Of a DNA stretch of 64,000 nucleotides, positions 15,554 to 26,922 are shown piece after piece. Positions within the stretch are counted from its first letter, which is position 1. Every line of letters begins with the position of its first letter. This DNA comes from Paucibacter sp. DJ2R-2 (GTDB taxonomy: Bacteria > Pseudomonadota > Gammaproteobacteria > Burkholderiales > Burkholderiaceae_C). The notes beneath the pieces were generated by a model. The model was not told where the DNA came from, searched no databases, and was given only the letters and a program-made list of their open reading frames with translations. The position numbers and the translations under genes are program-made. The stretch is taken from contig NZ_JAJIRT010000007.1 in the NCBI RefSeq assembly GCF_025717675.1, positions 1 through 64,000 on the forward strand, in the 5' to 3' direction.

Positions 15554-18232
15554 ATGACCCAGTTCGCCAAGGAAACACTGCCGATCAGCCTCGAAGAGGA
15601 GATGCGGCGCTCATACCTCGACTACGCCATGAGCGTGATCGTCGGCCGCGCTCTGCCCGACGCTCGTGACGGCTTGAAGCCCGTGCATCGGCGCGTCTTG
15701 TTCGCGATGCACGAGCTCAACAACGACTGGAACCGGCCGTACAAAAAATCGGCCCGTATCGTTGGCGATGTGATCGGTAAATACCACCCGCACGGCGACA
15801 CCGCGGTGTACGACACCATTGTCCGCCTGGCGCAAGATTTTTCCATGCGCCATATGTTGGTCGATGGCCAAGGCAATTTCGGTTCGGTGGACGGCGACAA
15901 CGCCGCAGCCATGCGATACACAGAAATTCGCCTGGACAAAATCGCCCACGAAATGCTGGCAGATATTGACAAAGAAACTGTCGATTTCGGACCCAACTAC
16001 GACGGCTCGGAAAAGGAACCGCTGGTTCTGCCCAACCGTATTCCAAATCTGCTGGTCAACGGATCCACCGGCATTGCCGTGGGCATGGCCACCAATATTC
16101 CGCCGCACAACCTCAATGAGGTGGTGGATGCCTGCTTGCACACGCTGAAGAACCCGGACACCAGCATCGATGAGCTGATGGAAATCATCCCGGCACCGGA
16201 TTTCCCGACCGCCGGCATCATCTACGGCCTGTCCGGCGCACGCGATGGCTACCGCACCGGCCGCGGCAAGGTGGTGATGCGCGCCAAGGTCCACTTTGAG
16301 GACATTGACCGCGGCAACCGCCAGTCCATCATCGTTGACGAGATCCCCTATCAGGTCAACAAGAAGACGCTGCTCGAGCGCATTGCCGAACTGGTGCACG
16401 AGAAAAAGATCGAAGGCATCAGCCACATCCAGGACGAGAGCGACAAGTCTGGCATGCGCGTCGTGATCGAGCTCAAGCGCGGCGAAGTGCCCGAGGTGGT
16501 ACTGAACAATCTGTACAAGCAGACTCAGCTGCAAGACACCTTCGGCATGAATATGGTGGCGCTGATCGACGGTCAGCCCAAGCTGTGCAACCTGAAGGAC
16601 CTGATCGTCGTCTTCCTGGAGCACCGCCGCGAAGTGGTGACACGCCGCACCGTCTATGGACTGCGCAAGGCACGCGAACGTGGTCATGTGCTCGAAGGCC
16701 TGGCCGTGGCCTTGGCCAATATCGATGAGTTCATCGAGACCATCAAGACCTCGCCCACCCCGCCCGTGGCCAAGGCCGCACTGATGGCCAAGAGCTGGGA
16801 CTCGTCCCTGGTGCGGGAGATGTTGTCGCGCGCTGAAGGCGATACGCCCGGCGGCCGCAATGCCTTCCGTCCGGACGGTCTGCCCGCCATGTTCGGGATG
16901 CAGGATGACGGTCTCTACCGCCTGTCGGAAGACCAGGCCGGCGAAATTCTGCAGATGCGTCTGCAGCGCCTGACCGGGCTGGAGCAGGACAAGATCGTCG
17001 GCGAGTACAAGGAAGTGATGGCCCAGATTGCCGATCTGCTGGACATCCTGGCCAAGCCGGCTCGCGTCACCGCCATCATCAGCGAAGAGCTGGTGCAGGT
17101 TCGTCAGGAGTTCGGCCAGACCAAGCTCGGCGCCCGTCGCAGCGCCATCGAGCACAACGCACAGGAACTGGGCACGGAAGACCTGATCACGCCCACCGAT
17201 ATGGTCGTGACCTTGTCCCACACGGGTTACATCAAGAGCCAGGCCTTGAGCGAGTACCGGGCGCAAAAGCGCGGCGGGCGCGGCAAGCAGGCCACGCAGA
17301 CCAAGGAAGACGACTGGGTCGACCAGCTCTTCATTGCCAACACCCACGACTGGATCCTGTGCTTCAGCAATCGCGGTCGTGTCTACTGGCTGAAGGTGTG
17401 GGAAGTGCCGCAGGGCTCACGCAATTCGCGTGGCAAGCCCATCGTCAATATGTTCCCCTTGCAACAAGACGAGAAAGTCACCGTCGTGCTGCCGCTGACC
17501 GGTGATTTCCGAACCTTCCCGGAAGGCCACTTCATCTTCATGGCCACCGCCCTGGGCACGGTCAAGAAGACCTCGCTGGAAGACTTCTCCAATCCGCGCA
17601 AGGCCGGCATCATCGCTATCGCGCTCGACGAGGGCGACCACCTGATCGGCGCCGCGCTGACCGACGGCAAGCACGACGTGATGCTGTTCAGTGATGGCGG
17701 CAAGGCCGTGCGTTTCGACGAAGACGATGTGCGCTCGCTGGGCCGCACCGCTCGCGGTGTGCGCGGCATGATGCTGGAACCCGAGCAGCGTCTGATCGCC
17801 ATGCTGGTGGCCGAGGATGAATCGCAAAGCGTGCTCACCGCCACCGAGAACGGCTACGGCAAACGCACCAACATCCTTGAGTACACCCGCCATGGCCGCG
17901 GCACCAAGGGCATGATTGCAATCCAGCAGAGCGAACGCAACGGCCGTGTCGTTGCCGCCACCCTGGTCCGCCCGGACGACGAAATCATGCTGATCACCGA
18001 CCGCGGGGTGCTGGTGCGCACCCGCGTTTCGGAGATCCGTGAACTGGGCCGCGCCACCCAAGGCGTGACCCTGATTGCCCTGGACGACGGCAGCAAGCTC
18101 TCCGGTTTGCAGCGCATCGTGGAAAACGATGCGGTTGACAACAGCAACGCCGACGCCAGCTCCAACCCCGAAGACGGCGAATCCACCGGCGCCGACGACG
18201 CCGCCGCCAGCGACGACACCAACAAGGAATAA
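15554..18232 (+). CDS. gyrA: DNA gyrase subunit A
   Basis: GyrA is the breakage-reunion subunit of gyrase, which supercoils DNA with GyrB. The 892-residue protein starts [20 protein letters not shown]. Catalytic Tyr122 lies in MRYTEIRL, in the family's usual numbering. The quinolone-resistance region reads [10 protein letters not shown], so residue 83 is Thr and residue 87 Asp; Thr83 is natural in many betaproteobacteria and pseudomonads. The GyrA box QKRGGRGKQ near residue 575 marks the C-terminal wrapping domain, distinguishing it from ParC. The last 40 residues are acidic and low complexity. Confidence 0.98.
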   Translation: MTQFAKETLPISLEEEMRRSYLDYAMSVIVGRALPDARDGLKPVHRRVLFAMHELNNDWNRPYKKSARIVGDVIGKYHPHGDTAVYDTIVRLAQDFSMRHMLVDGQGNFGSVDGDNAAAMRYTEIRLDKIAHEMLADIDKETVDFGPNYDGSEKEPLVLPNRIPNLLVNGSTGIAVGMATNIPPHNLNEVVDACLHTLKNPDTSIDELMEIIPAPDFPTAGIIYGLSGARDGYRTGRGKVVMRAKVHFEDIDRGNRQSIIVDEIPYQVNKKTLLERIAELVHEKKIEGISHIQDESDKSGMRVVIELKRGEVPEVVLNNLYKQTQLQDTFGMNMVALIDGQPKLCNLKDLIVVFLEHRREVVTRRTVYGLRKARERGHVLEGLAVALANIDEFIETIKTSPTPPVAKAALMAKSWDSSLVREMLSRAEGDTPGGRNAFRPDGLPAMFGMQDDGLYRLSEDQAGEILQMRLQRLTGLEQDKIVGEYKEVMAQIADLLDILAKPARVTAIISEELVQVRQEFGQTKLGARRSAIEHNAQELGTEDLITPTDMVVTLSHTGYIKSQALSEYRAQKRGGRGKQATQTKEDDWVDQLFIANTHDWILCFSNRGRVYWLKVWEVPQGSRNSRGKPIVNMFPLQQDEKVTVVLPLTGDFRTFPEGHFIFMATALGTVKKTSLEDFSNPRKAGIIAIALDEGDHLIGAALTDGKHDVMLFSDGGKAVRFDEDDVRSLGRTARGVRGMMLEPEQRLIAMLVAEDESQSVLTATENGYGKRTNILEYTRHGRGTKGMIAIQQSERNGRVVAATLVRPDDEIMLITDRGVLVRTRVSEIRELGRATQGVTLIALDDGSKLSGLQRIVENDAVDNSNADASSNPEDGESTGADDAAASDDTNKE

Positions 18233-18234
18233 GC

Positions 18235-18852
18235 TTGAACTCCAAGTCCATCAAGGCCCTGAAGGCCATCCAGGCCGTGGCTGCTGCAGCCACTCTGCTC
18301 GTCGGTGTCAGCGTGAGCCACGCCCAAAGCGCGCCAGCGGCCGCTTCTTCGCCCGCCAAGAAAGAGCTGATCGCCAAGCTGCTGCAAGTACAGCAGCCCG
18401 GCATCGAAAACCTGTCGCGCGCCGTGCTCCAAGGCCCGCTGGGCAATCTGATGCAAGGCGCAAGTGCCGCCTTGCAACAACTCCCGCCTGAGAAGCGCGA
18501 AGCCACTGCCAAGTCCATTGAGGCCGAAGTCAAGAAGTTCGCCGAAGAGAACGCACCGATGCTGCGCGACCGCGCCATCAAGCTGGCCCCCAGTACCGTG
18601 GGCGCCATGCTTGACGAGCGTTTCAATGAAGAAGAGCTCAAGCAATTGCTCGCATGGCTGGAATCGCCAGTGAACAAGAAGTTCAGCCAGATGGGCGGCG
18701 AAATGCAAAAGGCGCTGACCGAAAAGCTGATGGCCGATACCGGCAACACGTTGGACACCCGCTTCAAGGTTCTGCAGCAAAGCGTGGCCAAGCAGTTGGG
18801 CATTCCGGCCAAGCCCGCCTCGGCGACGGCTGCCCCGGCGCCTAAGAAGTAA
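18235..18852 (+). CDS. Exported DUF2059 protein
   Basis: The start is TTG at 18235, two bases after the gyrA stop, with aagga upstream. No ATG gives a full signal peptide. Residues 1-31 form an export signal (AIQAVAAAATLLVGVSVSHA). The remainder is helical; AMLDERFNEEELKQLLAWLE then SPVNKKF is the DUF2059 signature. Function is unknown in the family. It is typically found between gyrA and serC in related genomes, and it is likely cotranscribed with gyrA. The C-terminus is Ala-, Pro- and Lys-rich. Confidence 0.85.
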   Translation: MNSKSIKALKAIQAVAAAATLLVGVSVSHAQSAPAAASSPAKKELIAKLLQVQQPGIENLSRAVLQGPLGNLMQGASAALQQLPPEKREATAKSIEAEVKKFAEENAPMLRDRAIKLAPSTVGAMLDERFNEEELKQLLAWLESPVNKKFSQMGGEMQKALTEKLMADTGNTLDTRFKVLQQSVAKQLGIPAKPASATAAPAPKK

Positions 18853-18990
18853 GCATTCAATCAAAGAACGGCGGGCGCATCGCACGACTCACCGTGCCCT
18901 GCGCCCAGCCATGATTGACGACCGATGTGGCGACTTTTTCGCCCACATCGGCACCATGAACTCGCTGTTGACCCGACCAGGCCCGATCCG

Positions 18991-20121
18991 ATGAGCTCCC
19001 GCCCGTTCAATTTTTCCGCCGGCCCGGCCGCCTTGCCCGAAGCTGTGCTGCAGCAAGTGGCCGGCGAGATGCTGGACTGGCACGGCTCCGGCATGAGCGT
19101 GATGGAGATGAGCCATCGCGGCCGCGAGTTCACCGAAATCGCCGAGGCTGCCGAACGTGACCTGCGCGAGTTGCTGCAAGTCCCCAGCCATTTCCGAATC
19201 TTGTTCATGCAGGGCGGCGGCCTGGCAGAAAACGCCATCGTGCCCATGAATCTGGCGGGTCGCCAGGGTCTGGGCAAGGTGGATGTGGTGATCAGCGGCT
19301 CCTGGTCCAAGAAAAGCGCCCAGGAAGCACGGCGTTATGCCGATGTGCAGATTGCCGCCGACAGCGGCCCAGGCGGCTACCGCAGCCTGTCTTCGCCCAG
19401 CAACTGGCAGCTGCGCCGCGATGCGGCCTATGTGCACATTTGTTCCAACGAGACGATTGACGGGCTGGAGTTCCACGAGCTGCCCGATCTGCGTGCGCTC
19501 GGCAGCGAGGCGCCGCTGGTGGTCGATTGCTCCTCCCATGTGCTTTCGCGCGCCATCGACTGGTCGCGCGTGGGCCTGGCCTTTGCCGGTGCGCAGAAGA
19601 ACATCGGCCCGGCCGGCCTGACCCTGGTATTCGTGCGCGAGGATCTGCTGGGTCACGCCATGGCCATCTGCCCCTCGGCCTTCGATTACAAGACCGTGGC
19701 TGAGGCCAAGTCCATGTACAACACGCCGCCAACTTTTGGCATCTATGTGGCCGGCCTGGTGTTTCAGTGGCTCAAGGATTTCCGGCGCGGCGATCTCAAC
19801 GGCGTGGCCGCCATCGAACAGCGCAATATCGAGAAGGCGGCCCTGCTCTACGCAGCGCTCGATGCCTCTTCGGTGTTTGAAAACCGCGTGGCGGCCGCCT
19901 GCCGCTCGCGCATGAATGTCCCGTTTTACTTGCGCGGCGCGTACGACACGCCGCAGCTGAACGAATCCTTCCTGAACGGTGCGAAGGCGCGAAACCTGCT
20001 GCAACTCAAAGGCCACAAGTCTGTGGGCGGCATGCGGGCATCGATCTACAACGCCATGCCCCTGGAGGGCGTGCAAGCCCTGGTGGCATACCTGAAGGAT
20101 TTCGAGGCTCAATATGGCTGA
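18991..20121 (+). CDS. serC: Phosphoserine aminotransferase
   Basis: SerC converts 3-phosphohydroxypyruvate to phosphoserine with glutamate, using pyridoxal phosphate. The same activity serves pyridoxine synthesis. The start at 18991 ([20 protein letters not shown]) matches the family N-terminus; a longer frame from 18925 does not. The cofactor lysine lies in [28 protein letters not shown] is the typical C-terminus. Length is 376 residues. The pheA start overlaps its end by eight bases, making this the head of the serC-pheA-tyrA-aroA run. Confidence 0.96.
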   Translation: MSSRPFNFSAGPAALPEAVLQQVAGEMLDWHGSGMSVMEMSHRGREFTEIAEAAERDLRELLQVPSHFRILFMQGGGLAENAIVPMNLAGRQGLGKVDVVISGSWSKKSAQEARRYADVQIAADSGPGGYRSLSSPSNWQLRRDAAYVHICSNETIDGLEFHELPDLRALGSEAPLVVDCSSHVLSRAIDWSRVGLAFAGAQKNIGPAGLTLVFVREDLLGHAMAICPSAFDYKTVAEAKSMYNTPPTFGIYVAGLVFQWLKDFRRGDLNGVAAIEQRNIEKAALLYAALDASSVFENRVAAACRSRMNVPFYLRGAYDTPQLNESFLNGAKARNLLQLKGHKSVGGMRASIYNAMPLEGVQALVAYLKDFEAQYG

Positions 20122-21220
20122 TACGGACGGCAGCACCCCGCTGCCCGAACTGGGAACACTGCGTCAACAGATCGACGCACTGGACCAGCAACTGCTGGAC
20201 CTGTTGAACCGCCGCGCCCATGTGGCCGAGCAGGTCGGCGAGGTCAAGCGCCGCGAGGGTTCGCCCTTTTTCCGCCCCGACCGCGTGGCGCAGGTGATCG
20301 AGAAGATCCGACAAGCCAACCGCGGTCCACTGAAGGACGAACACGTCAGCGCCATCTGGCGTGAAATCATGTCGGCCTGCTTGGCCCTGGAGTCGCCACA
20401 GCGTGTGGCCGTGCTGGGCCCCTTTGGCACCTTCTGTGAGCAAGCGGCCATCGAGTATTTCGGTGGTGCGGCCGACCTGATTTACTGCAACAGCTTCGAC
20501 GAAGTCTTCCATGCCACCGCCTCGGGCAGCGCTCAATATGGCGTGGTCGGCGTGGAGAACATGACCGAAGGCGTTGTCACCCGCTCGCTGGACCTGTTCC
20601 TGCACACCCCCACCCACGTGGTCGGCGAAGTCAGCTTGCTGATCCGCCACAACCTGCTGCGCAAGGACAACAGCCTGCAGGACATCGAGGCCGTGCTGGC
20701 CCACCCGCAAGCCCTGGCCCAATGCCAGAACTGGCTGAACAAGCACCTGCCGAACGCCGAGCGCCGCGCCGTCTCGAGTAACGCCGAGGGTGCTCGCCTC
20801 GCGGCTGCCAACCCGGCTTATGCCGCCATCGCCAGCGAGCGCGCCTCCACCCTGTTTGGCCTGCACATCGTGGCGCACGCAGTGCAGGACGAGGCCTACA
20901 ACCGCACCCGCTTTGCCGTCATCACCCTGCCGCAGACCATGGCCATGCCACCGGCCACCGGCCGCGACTGCACCAGCCTGATCGTGTCTGTGCCCAACCG
21001 GCCGGGCGCCATGCACGACCTGCTGGTGCCGCTGAAGACCCACGGCGTGTCAATGACGCGCCTGGAATCACGCCCGGCCCGCACCGGTCAGTGGGACTAT
21101 TACTTCTACATCGACCTGGACGGCCACCCGTCCGAACCCCATGTGGAGGCCGCACTGGCCGAGCTTCGTGAATCCTGCGCCTTCTTCAAGGTCATCGGCG
21201 CCTACCCCTTGAAAGCCTGA
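20114..21220 (+). CDS. pheA: Bifunctional chorismate mutase/prephenate dehydratase (P-protein)
   Basis: The enzyme makes phenylpyruvate from chorismate in two steps. Residues 10-100 are an AroQ-type mutase ([20 protein letters not shown], with [15 protein letters not shown]). Residues 105-280 are the dehydratase ([15 protein letters not shown], and NRTRFAVI with the key Thr-Arg-Phe). Residues 290-368 are the ACT domain with the ESRP motif (TRLESRPAR), which binds phenylalanine for feedback inhibition. The start overlaps serC by eight bases. Confidence 0.97.
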   Translation: MADTDGSTPLPELGTLRQQIDALDQQLLDLLNRRAHVAEQVGEVKRREGSPFFRPDRVAQVIEKIRQANRGPLKDEHVSAIWREIMSACLALESPQRVAVLGPFGTFCEQAAIEYFGGAADLIYCNSFDEVFHATASGSAQYGVVGVENMTEGVVTRSLDLFLHTPTHVVGEVSLLIRHNLLRKDNSLQDIEAVLAHPQALAQCQNWLNKHLPNAERRAVSSNAEGARLAAANPAYAAIASERASTLFGLHIVAHAVQDEAYNRTRFAVITLPQTMAMPPATGRDCTSLIVSVPNRPGAMHDLLVPLKTHGVSMTRLESRPARTGQWDYYFYIDLDGHPSEPHVEAALAELRESCAFFKVIGAYPLKA

Positions 21221-21234
21221 GGGAGCCAGCACCC

Positions 21235-22113
21235 ATGTTCAACCAACTCGGCGTGATCGGTTGCGGCCTGATGGGCGGCTCGTTTGCCCTGGCCATGAAA
21301 AAAGCCGGCCTGGTCAAGCATGTGGTGGGCTACAGCAAATCGCCCTCCACCACCGAAATGGCTAAGCGCCTTGGCGTGATAGACCAGGTGGCCGAGTCGG
21401 CTCTGTTGGCCGTCTCGGGCGCCGACATCGTGCTACTGGCCGTGCCAGTCTCGGCCACCGAAACCACACTCAAGGCCATCCGCCATCTGATCAGCCCCAA
21501 GGTCTTGCTGATGGATGTGGGATCGACCAAATGCGATGTGGTCAGCGCCGCGCAGCAGGCCCTGGGCAAGCACATTGACTCCTTTGTGCCGGCCCACCCG
21601 ATCACCGGCAAGGAATCGGGCGGCGTGCAGAACGCCGACGCCAACCTGTACCAAGACTGCCAGGTCATCCTGACCCCCCTGCCCCAGACCCGACCGGCCC
21701 TGGTGCAAAAAGCCACCGATGTCTGGTCGGCCCTGGGCGCACAGGTGCTCAAGATGACGCCGCAGAACCACGACGCGGCCTTTGCCGCCGTCAGCCATCT
21801 GCCGCATCTGCTGGCATTCGCCTTTTTCCAGTCGGTGGCAGCCCAACCGGCCGGCCGCGACTACCTCAGCCTGGCTGGCCCAGGCTTCCGTGATTTCACC
21901 CGCATCGCCGCCAGCGAACCCACGGTCTGGCGCGACATCCTCATGGCCAACAAGGCCGAGGTGCTGGTGCAGTCGCAGCGCTTCCGTCAGGCGCTCGACG
22001 CGCTGGAAGCACTGCTCAAGAATGACGACGCCGCCGCGCTGGAGGCCCGCATCCGCCTGATTTCGGATGCCCGCAGCCAGTGGCAATTGGCCGCGCCGCG
22101 CCCTCCTAAGTAA
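21235..22113 (+). CDS. tyrA: Prephenate dehydrogenase
   Basis: TyrA oxidises prephenate to 4-hydroxyphenylpyruvate on the tyrosine branch. The 292-residue protein opens with a dinucleotide fold (GVIGCGLMGGSFALAMKKAG) and carries VPAHPITGKESGGVQNA, with the catalytic His and substrate-binding residues. There is no mutase or ACT domain. It lies 14 bases after pheA. Many related genomes carry a histidinol-phosphate aminotransferase gene between pheA and tyrA; it is absent here. Confidence 0.95.
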   Translation: MFNQLGVIGCGLMGGSFALAMKKAGLVKHVVGYSKSPSTTEMAKRLGVIDQVAESALLAVSGADIVLLAVPVSATETTLKAIRHLISPKVLLMDVGSTKCDVVSAAQQALGKHIDSFVPAHPITGKESGGVQNADANLYQDCQVILTPLPQTRPALVQKATDVWSALGAQVLKMTPQNHDAAFAAVSHLPHLLAFAFFQSVAAQPAGRDYLSLAGPGFRDFTRIAASEPTVWRDILMANKAEVLVQSQRFRQALDALEALLKNDDAAALEARIRLISDARSQWQLAAPRPPK

Positions 22114-22164
22114 TCGGCTGGCCCGCGTCGCGGGCGGCCCCACCGCTTTTCTCGTCCGTCCGCC

Positions 22165-24192
22165 ATGTACAAGATCCCTTTCCTCGACCTGCCGCCGCTG
22201 CGCAGCGCAGCGGGCACCGTGCGCCTGCCCGGCTCCAAGAGCATTTCCAACCGCGTGCTGCTGCTCGCCGGTCTGTCCGAGGGCACGACCGAAGTCCACG
22301 ACCTGCTGGACAGCGACGACACCGCCGTCATGCTCGATTCGCTCAAGGCCCTGGGTTGCCGGCTGGAGACCTCGGACCACGGCGTGCTGCAGGTCACCGG
22401 CATCGGTGGCCAGTTGAAGGTCGACGCCGCCCAGCTCTTCCTCGGCAATGCCGGCACGGCCATGCGGCCGCTTACGGCCGCCCTGGCCCTGCTGGCCGCC
22501 ACCCAAGGCGGCAGCTTCGAGCTGAGCGGCGTGGCGCGCATGCACGAGCGCCCGATCGGCGACCTGGTCGTTGCCCTGCGCGCGCGCGGCTGCCAGATCG
22601 ACTGCCTGGGCCAGGAAGGCTACCCGCCGCTGCGCCTGAGCGGGCCTTCGGCCCTGGACTTCAGCGCCCCGGTGCAGGTGCGCGGCGATGTCTCCAGCCA
22701 GTTCCTGACCGCCCTGCTGCTGGCCCTGCCCCTGGTGGCACAGCAGCAGCCCATCGTCATCGAAGTGCTGGGCGAGCTGATCTCCAAGCCCTACATCCAC
22801 ATCACCCTGGAATTGCTCAAGCGCTTTGGCATCGCGGTCGAGCGCGAGGGCTGGCAGCGATTCACGATTCCCGCCGGCAGCCGCTACCGCTCGCCCGGCG
22901 CGGTTCATGTCGAGGGCGACGCGTCCTCGGCCTCCTATTTCGTGGCCCTGGGCGCGCTCGCCGCCACCGAAGCACCGTTGCGCATCGAAGGCGTGGGCAG
23001 TGCCTCGCTGCAAGGCGATGTGCGCTTTGTTGAAGCTGCGCAAGCCATGGGCGCACGGGTCGAGGCCGGCCCCAACTGGCTGGAGGTTCGCCGTGGCAGT
23101 TGGCCGCTGCGCGGCATCGAGCTCGATTGCAATCACATCCCCGACGCGGCCATGACCTTGGCCGTGATGGCGCTCTACGCCGACTCGCCGACCACCCTGC
23201 GCAATATCGCCAGCTGGCGGGTCAAGGAAACCGACCGCATCGCCGCCATGGCCACCGAGCTGCGCAAGCTGGGCGCCACAGTCGAAGAAGGCCCCGACTG
23301 GCTGCGCGTGCACCCGCTGCAGAGCTGGCAGGCCGCCGCCATCCACACCTACGACGACCACCGCGTGGCCATGTGTTTCTCGCTGGCGGCATTCAATGGC
23401 CTGGTGGCGGGCAAGACCACGCCCTCGGTGCCGGTGCGCATTCTTGAGCCGCACTGTGTGGCCAAGACTTTTCCGGACTATTTCGAAGCCCTGTTCAGCG
23501 TCGCCAAGGCACGCAGCAAGGACATCCCGGTCATCTGCATCGATGGCCCCACCGCCTCAGGCAAGGGCACGCTGGCCGATGAAGTGGCGCAGGCCCTGGG
23601 CTATGTGGTGCTTGACTCCGGCATGCTTTACCGCGCCAGCGGCCTGGCCGCCCAGCGGGCCGGCGCGGATCTGGACGATGGCCAGACCGTGGCGGCCATC
23701 GCCGCGCGCCTGGACCTGCATTTCAGCCGCGGCCGCGTGCTGCTGGGCGACGACGACATCACCGACGCCCTGCGCCTGGAAACCACCGGTCTGCTCGCCT
23801 CCAAGGTGGCGGCGCATTCCGAGGTGCGCCACGCCCTGCATCAGCTGCAGCTGGATTACCGCCGTCTGCCCGGCCTGGTGGCCGATGGCCGCGACATGGG
23901 CACGGCCATCTTCCCCGACGCGCCGCTCAAGGTTTTCCTCACCGCCAGCGCCGCCACACGGGCCGAGCGGCGCTACAAGCAATTGATTTCCAAGGGAATT
24001 TCGGCTAGTATCGCGGGCTTGCGTCAAGATTTGGAGGCGCGTGACTTGCAGGACAAATCCCGCAAGGCATCGCCTCTGAGTGCTGCCGCAGATGCGCGCG
24101 AGCTCGACAACTCGGCCCTGTCCATTGAGCAATCAAAGGATCTGGTGCTGGCTTGGTGGGCCCAAGCGGGGCCGTTTTCAGACCAGCGTTGA
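22165..24192 (+). CDS. aroA: Fused EPSP synthase and cytidylate kinase
   Basis: One frame of 675 residues carries two enzymes. Residues 1-445 are 5-enolpyruvylshikimate-3-phosphate synthase ([32 protein letters not shown], then [20 protein letters not shown]). Residues 450-675 are cytidylate kinase, starting [20 protein letters not shown] with its nucleotide loop near residue 460, then [10 protein letters not shown] and [20 protein letters not shown]. In many bacteria aroA and cmk are adjacent, and rpsA follows cmk, as it does here. Fusion is known in part of Burkholderiales. The junction ([17 protein letters not shown]) has no stop, and length equals the sum of both enzymes, so this is not a sequencing artefact. 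Confidence 0.96.
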   Translation: MYKIPFLDLPPLRSAAGTVRLPGSKSISNRVLLLAGLSEGTTEVHDLLDSDDTAVMLDSLKALGCRLETSDHGVLQVTGIGGQLKVDAAQLFLGNAGTAMRPLTAALALLAATQGGSFELSGVARMHERPIGDLVVALRARGCQIDCLGQEGYPPLRLSGPSALDFSAPVQVRGDVSSQFLTALLLALPLVAQQQPIVIEVLGELISKPYIHITLELLKRFGIAVEREGWQRFTIPAGSRYRSPGAVHVEGDASSASYFVALGALAATEAPLRIEGVGSASLQGDVRFVEAAQAMGARVEAGPNWLEVRRGSWPLRGIELDCNHIPDAAMTLAVMALYADSPTTLRNIASWRVKETDRIAAMATELRKLGATVEEGPDWLRVHPLQSWQAAAIHTYDDHRVAMCFSLAAFNGLVAGKTTPSVPVRILEPHCVAKTFPDYFEALFSVAKARSKDIPVICIDGPTASGKGTLADEVAQALGYVVLDSGMLYRASGLAAQRAGADLDDGQTVAAIAARLDLHFSRGRVLLGDDDITDALRLETTGLLASKVAAHSEVRHALHQLQLDYRRLPGLVADGRDMGTAIFPDAPLKVFLTASAATRAERRYKQLISKGISASIAGLRQDLEARDLQDKSRKASPLSAAADARELDNSALSIEQSKDLVLAWWAQAGPFSDQR

Positions 24193-24348
24193 TCTGCAAG
24201 CGACTCAATTCCAAGCCGGACCGGTCTTCCCTTCCGAACGTCAGTTCATCGAGACCGGTCTTGTCCACAACCTAACCCGCGAAGCCGCAAGGCCCAGCAC
24301 CCATCGTCCGCTGGTCAAACGCCTTGACCCGCCGGCACAGGAAACACC

Positions 24349-26058
24349 ATGTCCCAAACCCAAACCGCAGCCTTCGCTCCCGACTCTTTTGCCGCCATGT
24401 TCGAGGAGTCGCTGCAGCGCTCCGACCTGCGCGCCGGTGAAGTCATCTCGGCCGAAGTCGTGCGCGTTGAGCACAGCTTTGTGGTTGTGAACGCAGGCCT
24501 GAAGTCCGAAGCCTACGTGCCAATCGAAGAATTCAAGAACGACCAGGGCGAGCTGGAAGTTCAAATCGGCGACTTCGTTTCCGTGGCGATCGACGCCATC
24601 GAAAACGGCTACGGCGACACCATCCTGTCGCGCGACAAGGCCAAGCGTCTGGCCTCGTGGCTGTCGCTGGAAACCGCACTGGAGTCGGGCGACTTCGTGA
24701 CCGGTACCGTGTCGGGCAAGGTCAAGGGCGGCCTGACCGTTCTGGTCAACGGCATCCGCGCCTTCCTGCCGGGTTCCCTGCTGGACACACGTCCGGTCAA
24801 GGACATGAGCCCGTACGAAGGCAAGACCATGGAGTTCAAGGTCATCAAGCTGGACCGCAAGCGCAACAACGTCGTGTTGTCGCGCCGTGCTGTGGTCGAA
24901 GCTTCGATGGGCGAAGAGCGCGCCAAGCTGCTGGAAACGCTGGCCGAAGGCGCCATCGTTCAAGGCGTGGTCAAGAACATCACCGAATACGGTGCCTTCG
25001 TGGACCTGGGCGGTATCGACGGCCTGCTGCACATCACCGACATGGCATGGCGCCGTGTCCGTCACCCGAGCGAAGTGGTCACCGTCGGTCAGGAACTGAC
25101 CGCCAAGATCCTGAAGTTCGATGCTGAGAAGAACCGCGTTTCGCTGGGTCTGAAGCAGCTGGGCGACGATCCGTGGTTCGGCGTTGCTCGCCGCTACCCG
25201 ACCAGCACCCGCCTGTTCGGCAAGATCACCAACATCGCTGACTACGGCGCGTTCGTTGAAATCGAGCCGGGCATCGAAGGTCTGGTGCACGTGTCCGAAA
25301 TGGACTGGACCAACAAGAACATTGCTCCTTCGAAGCTGGTCACCCTGGGTGACGAAGTCGAAGTCATGGTCCTGGAAATCGACGAAGACAAGCGTCGCAT
25401 CTCCCTGGGCATGAAGCAGTGCAAGGCCAATCCTTGGGAAGATTTCGCTGAAACCGTCAAGCGCGGCGACCGCGTCAAGGGTCCGGTCAAGTCGATCACC
25501 GATTTCGGCGTGTTCGTGGGCCTGGCCCAAGGCATCGACGGTCTGGTGCACCTGTCCGACCTGTCGTGGAACGAAACCGGCGAAGCTGCTGTGCGCAACT
25601 TCAAGAAGGGCCAGGAAGTCGAAGCCCTGGTGCTGGCCGTGGACGTCGAGCGCGAGCGTATCTCCCTGGGCATCAAGCAGCTGGACAGCGACCCGTTCAC
25701 GACCTACACCACGGTCAATGACCGCGGCATGATCGTGACCGGCAAGGTCAAGACTGTGGACGCCCGTGGCGCCGAGATCGAGCTGGCCGACGAAGTGCTG
25801 GGCTATCTGCGCGCTTCCGAAATCAGCCGCGACCGCGTCGAAGACGCACGCAATGTGCTGAAGGAAGGCGACGAAGTCTCCGCTCTGATCGTCAATGTGG
25901 ATCGCAAGACCCGCAACATCCAGCTGTCGGTCAAGGCCAAGGACAACGCCGACAACCAGGAAGCCATGCAGCGCCTGTCGGCCACGTCTGAGCGTGAAAA
26001 CGCCGGCACGACCAGCCTGGGTGCCCTGCTGCGCGCCAAGCTGGACAACCAGGGCTGA
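24349..26058 (+). CDS. rpsA: 30S ribosomal protein S1
   Basis: S1 brings mRNA to the 30S subunit. The 569-residue protein starts [20 protein letters not shown] and contains six S1 RNA-binding repeats; repeats 3-6 are the most alike (for example [20 protein letters not shown] and [20 protein letters not shown]). It follows aroA-cmk by 156 bases and lies upstream of ihfB, the usual order. Codon use appears strongly biased toward preferred codons, as expected for a highly expressed gene. Confidence 0.98.
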   Translation: MSQTQTAAFAPDSFAAMFEESLQRSDLRAGEVISAEVVRVEHSFVVVNAGLKSEAYVPIEEFKNDQGELEVQIGDFVSVAIDAIENGYGDTILSRDKAKRLASWLSLETALESGDFVTGTVSGKVKGGLTVLVNGIRAFLPGSLLDTRPVKDMSPYEGKTMEFKVIKLDRKRNNVVLSRRAVVEASMGEERAKLLETLAEGAIVQGVVKNITEYGAFVDLGGIDGLLHITDMAWRRVRHPSEVVTVGQELTAKILKFDAEKNRVSLGLKQLGDDPWFGVARRYPTSTRLFGKITNIADYGAFVEIEPGIEGLVHVSEMDWTNKNIAPSKLVTLGDEVEVMVLEIDEDKRRISLGMKQCKANPWEDFAETVKRGDRVKGPVKSITDFGVFVGLAQGIDGLVHLSDLSWNETGEAAVRNFKKGQEVEALVLAVDVERERISLGIKQLDSDPFTTYTTVNDRGMIVTGKVKTVDARGAEIELADEVLGYLRASEISRDRVEDARNVLKEGDEVSALIVNVDRKTRNIQLSVKAKDNADNQEAMQRLSATSERENAGTTSLGALLRAKLDNQG

Positions 26059-26065
26059 GCGAGCA

Positions 26066-26125
26066 CACAAACTCCGGAAGGAGTTTGTGGCTAGCGAAGG
26101 CCAAGTCGCGATACCAGCGACTTGG
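26066..26125 (+). other. Two perfect hairpins in the rpsA 3' untranslated region
   Basis: Bases 26066-26075 (cacaaactcc) pair exactly with 26080-26089 around a GGAA loop, a ten-pair stem. Bases 26101-26109 (ccaagtcgc) pair exactly with 26117-26125 around a seven-base loop. Neither is followed by T residues. They precede the true terminator and may protect the rpsA mRNA from 3' exonucleases or form part of a 3'-derived small RNA. Confidence 0.6.
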
Positions 26126-26150
26126 CTGAGACCGCAAAGCCTCAATGCCC

Positions 26151-26187
26151 AAAAGGCCCGCCTCCGCAAGGAGCGCGGGCCTTTTTT
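26151..26187 (+). terminator. Rho-independent terminator after rpsA
   Basis: Bases 26155-26161 (ggcccgc) pair with 26175-26181 (gcgggcc), with flanking A and T adding further pairs, followed by six T. It lies about 100 bases after the rpsA stop and 36 bases before ihfB. Confidence 0.92.
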
Positions 26188-26222
26188 ATGAGAACCCCTG
26201 AGCCCACTGGACCAAGCATCCC

Positions 26223-26543
26223 ATGACCCGATCCGACCTCGTTGCACTGCTGGCCGACCGCTTTGGCCAGCTGACACAGCGCGACACCGAGTTCGCCGTC
26301 AAGACCATCCTGGACGCCATGTCCGACGCCCTGGCGCGCGGCCACCGCATCGAGATCCGCGGCTTCGGCAGCTTCCAGGTCAACCGCCGCCCGCCGCGCA
26401 TGGGTCGCAACCCACGCAGCGGCGAACAGGTGCTGATCCCCGAGAAGCTGGTGCCGCACTTCAAGCCCGGCAAGGCCTTGCGCGAGGCCGTCGATGCCAA
26501 CAGCACGGCCGAAGCCGACTACGACGCGGCGGCTGGCCGCTGA
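26223..26543 (+). CDS. ihfB: Integration host factor subunit beta
   Basis: IHF-beta pairs with IHF-alpha to bend DNA sharply at specific sites. The 106-residue protein opens [20 protein letters not shown] and has the DNA-arm motif [20 protein letters not shown] with the intercalating proline. The position directly after rpsA is its standard place. The C-terminal tail is slightly longer than in E. coli. Confidence 0.96.
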   Translation: MTRSDLVALLADRFGQLTQRDTEFAVKTILDAMSDALARGHRIEIRGFGSFQVNRRPPRMGRNPRSGEQVLIPEKLVPHFKPGKALREAVDANSTAEADYDAAAGR

Positions 26544-26601
26544 ACTGAGCGCGGCGCCACACAGCCTGCGTTTCTGCGGCGTTTGCCCCTCGGCCACACC
26601 G

Positions 26602-26616
26602 TAGAATCGCGGCTCC
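26602..26616 (+). promoter_or_regulatory. Possible -10 element directly before lapA
   Basis: TAGAAT at 26602-26607 lies nine bases before the lapA ATG. If it is a working -10, transcription would start two to four bases from the ATG, giving an almost leaderless mRNA. No Shine-Dalgarno sequence is visible before lapA, which agrees. No good -35 was found. Confidence 0.3.
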
Positions 26617-26922
26617 ATGCGAATCCTTGTCTGGCTCCTGCGGGCCTTCCTCTTCTTCACGCTTTTCGCCTTCGCGCTGAACAACAGCCAGGAGGGTGTG
26701 GTGCGCTGGTTCTTCGGCCACGAATGGCGTGCACCCCTGGTCATCATCGTGCTGCTGGCCTTTGGACTCGGCTGCGCGGTCGGCGTGCTGGCCATGGTGC
26801 CGGCCTGGTGGAAGCACCGCCGCGTGGCCAAGCGCATCGCCCCCACGGCCGACGGCAACCCAGCACCCGGCACAGCCCCCAACGACCCCTTGAACGGCCC
26901 TGCCCTGCACGATGGAATTTGA
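26617..26922 (+). CDS. lapA: LapA-type inner membrane protein (DUF1049)
   Basis: A 101-residue protein with two membrane segments: residues 4-22 (VWLLRAFLFFTLFAFAL) and 41-66 (LVIIVLLAFGLGCAVGVLAM). NNSQEGVVRWFFG between them is typical of the DUF1049/LapA family. LapA acts with LapB in tuning lipopolysaccharide synthesis. The lapB start overlaps its end by eleven bases. Confidence 0.88.
   Translation: MRILVWLLRAFLFFTLFAFALNNSQEGVVRWFFGHEWRAPLVIIVLLAFGLGCAVGVLAMVPAWWKHRRVAKRIAPTADGNPAPGTAPNDPLNGPALHDGI

Noticed and set aside
15782-15815. Thr at GyrA position 83 as a quinolone-resistance mutation
   Set aside because: Thr83 is the natural residue in many betaproteobacteria; no evidence of acquired resistance.
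21433-23454. 673-residue minus-strand frame across tyrA and aroA-cmk
   Set aside because: Shadow frame of genes with clear catalytic motifs on the plus strand.
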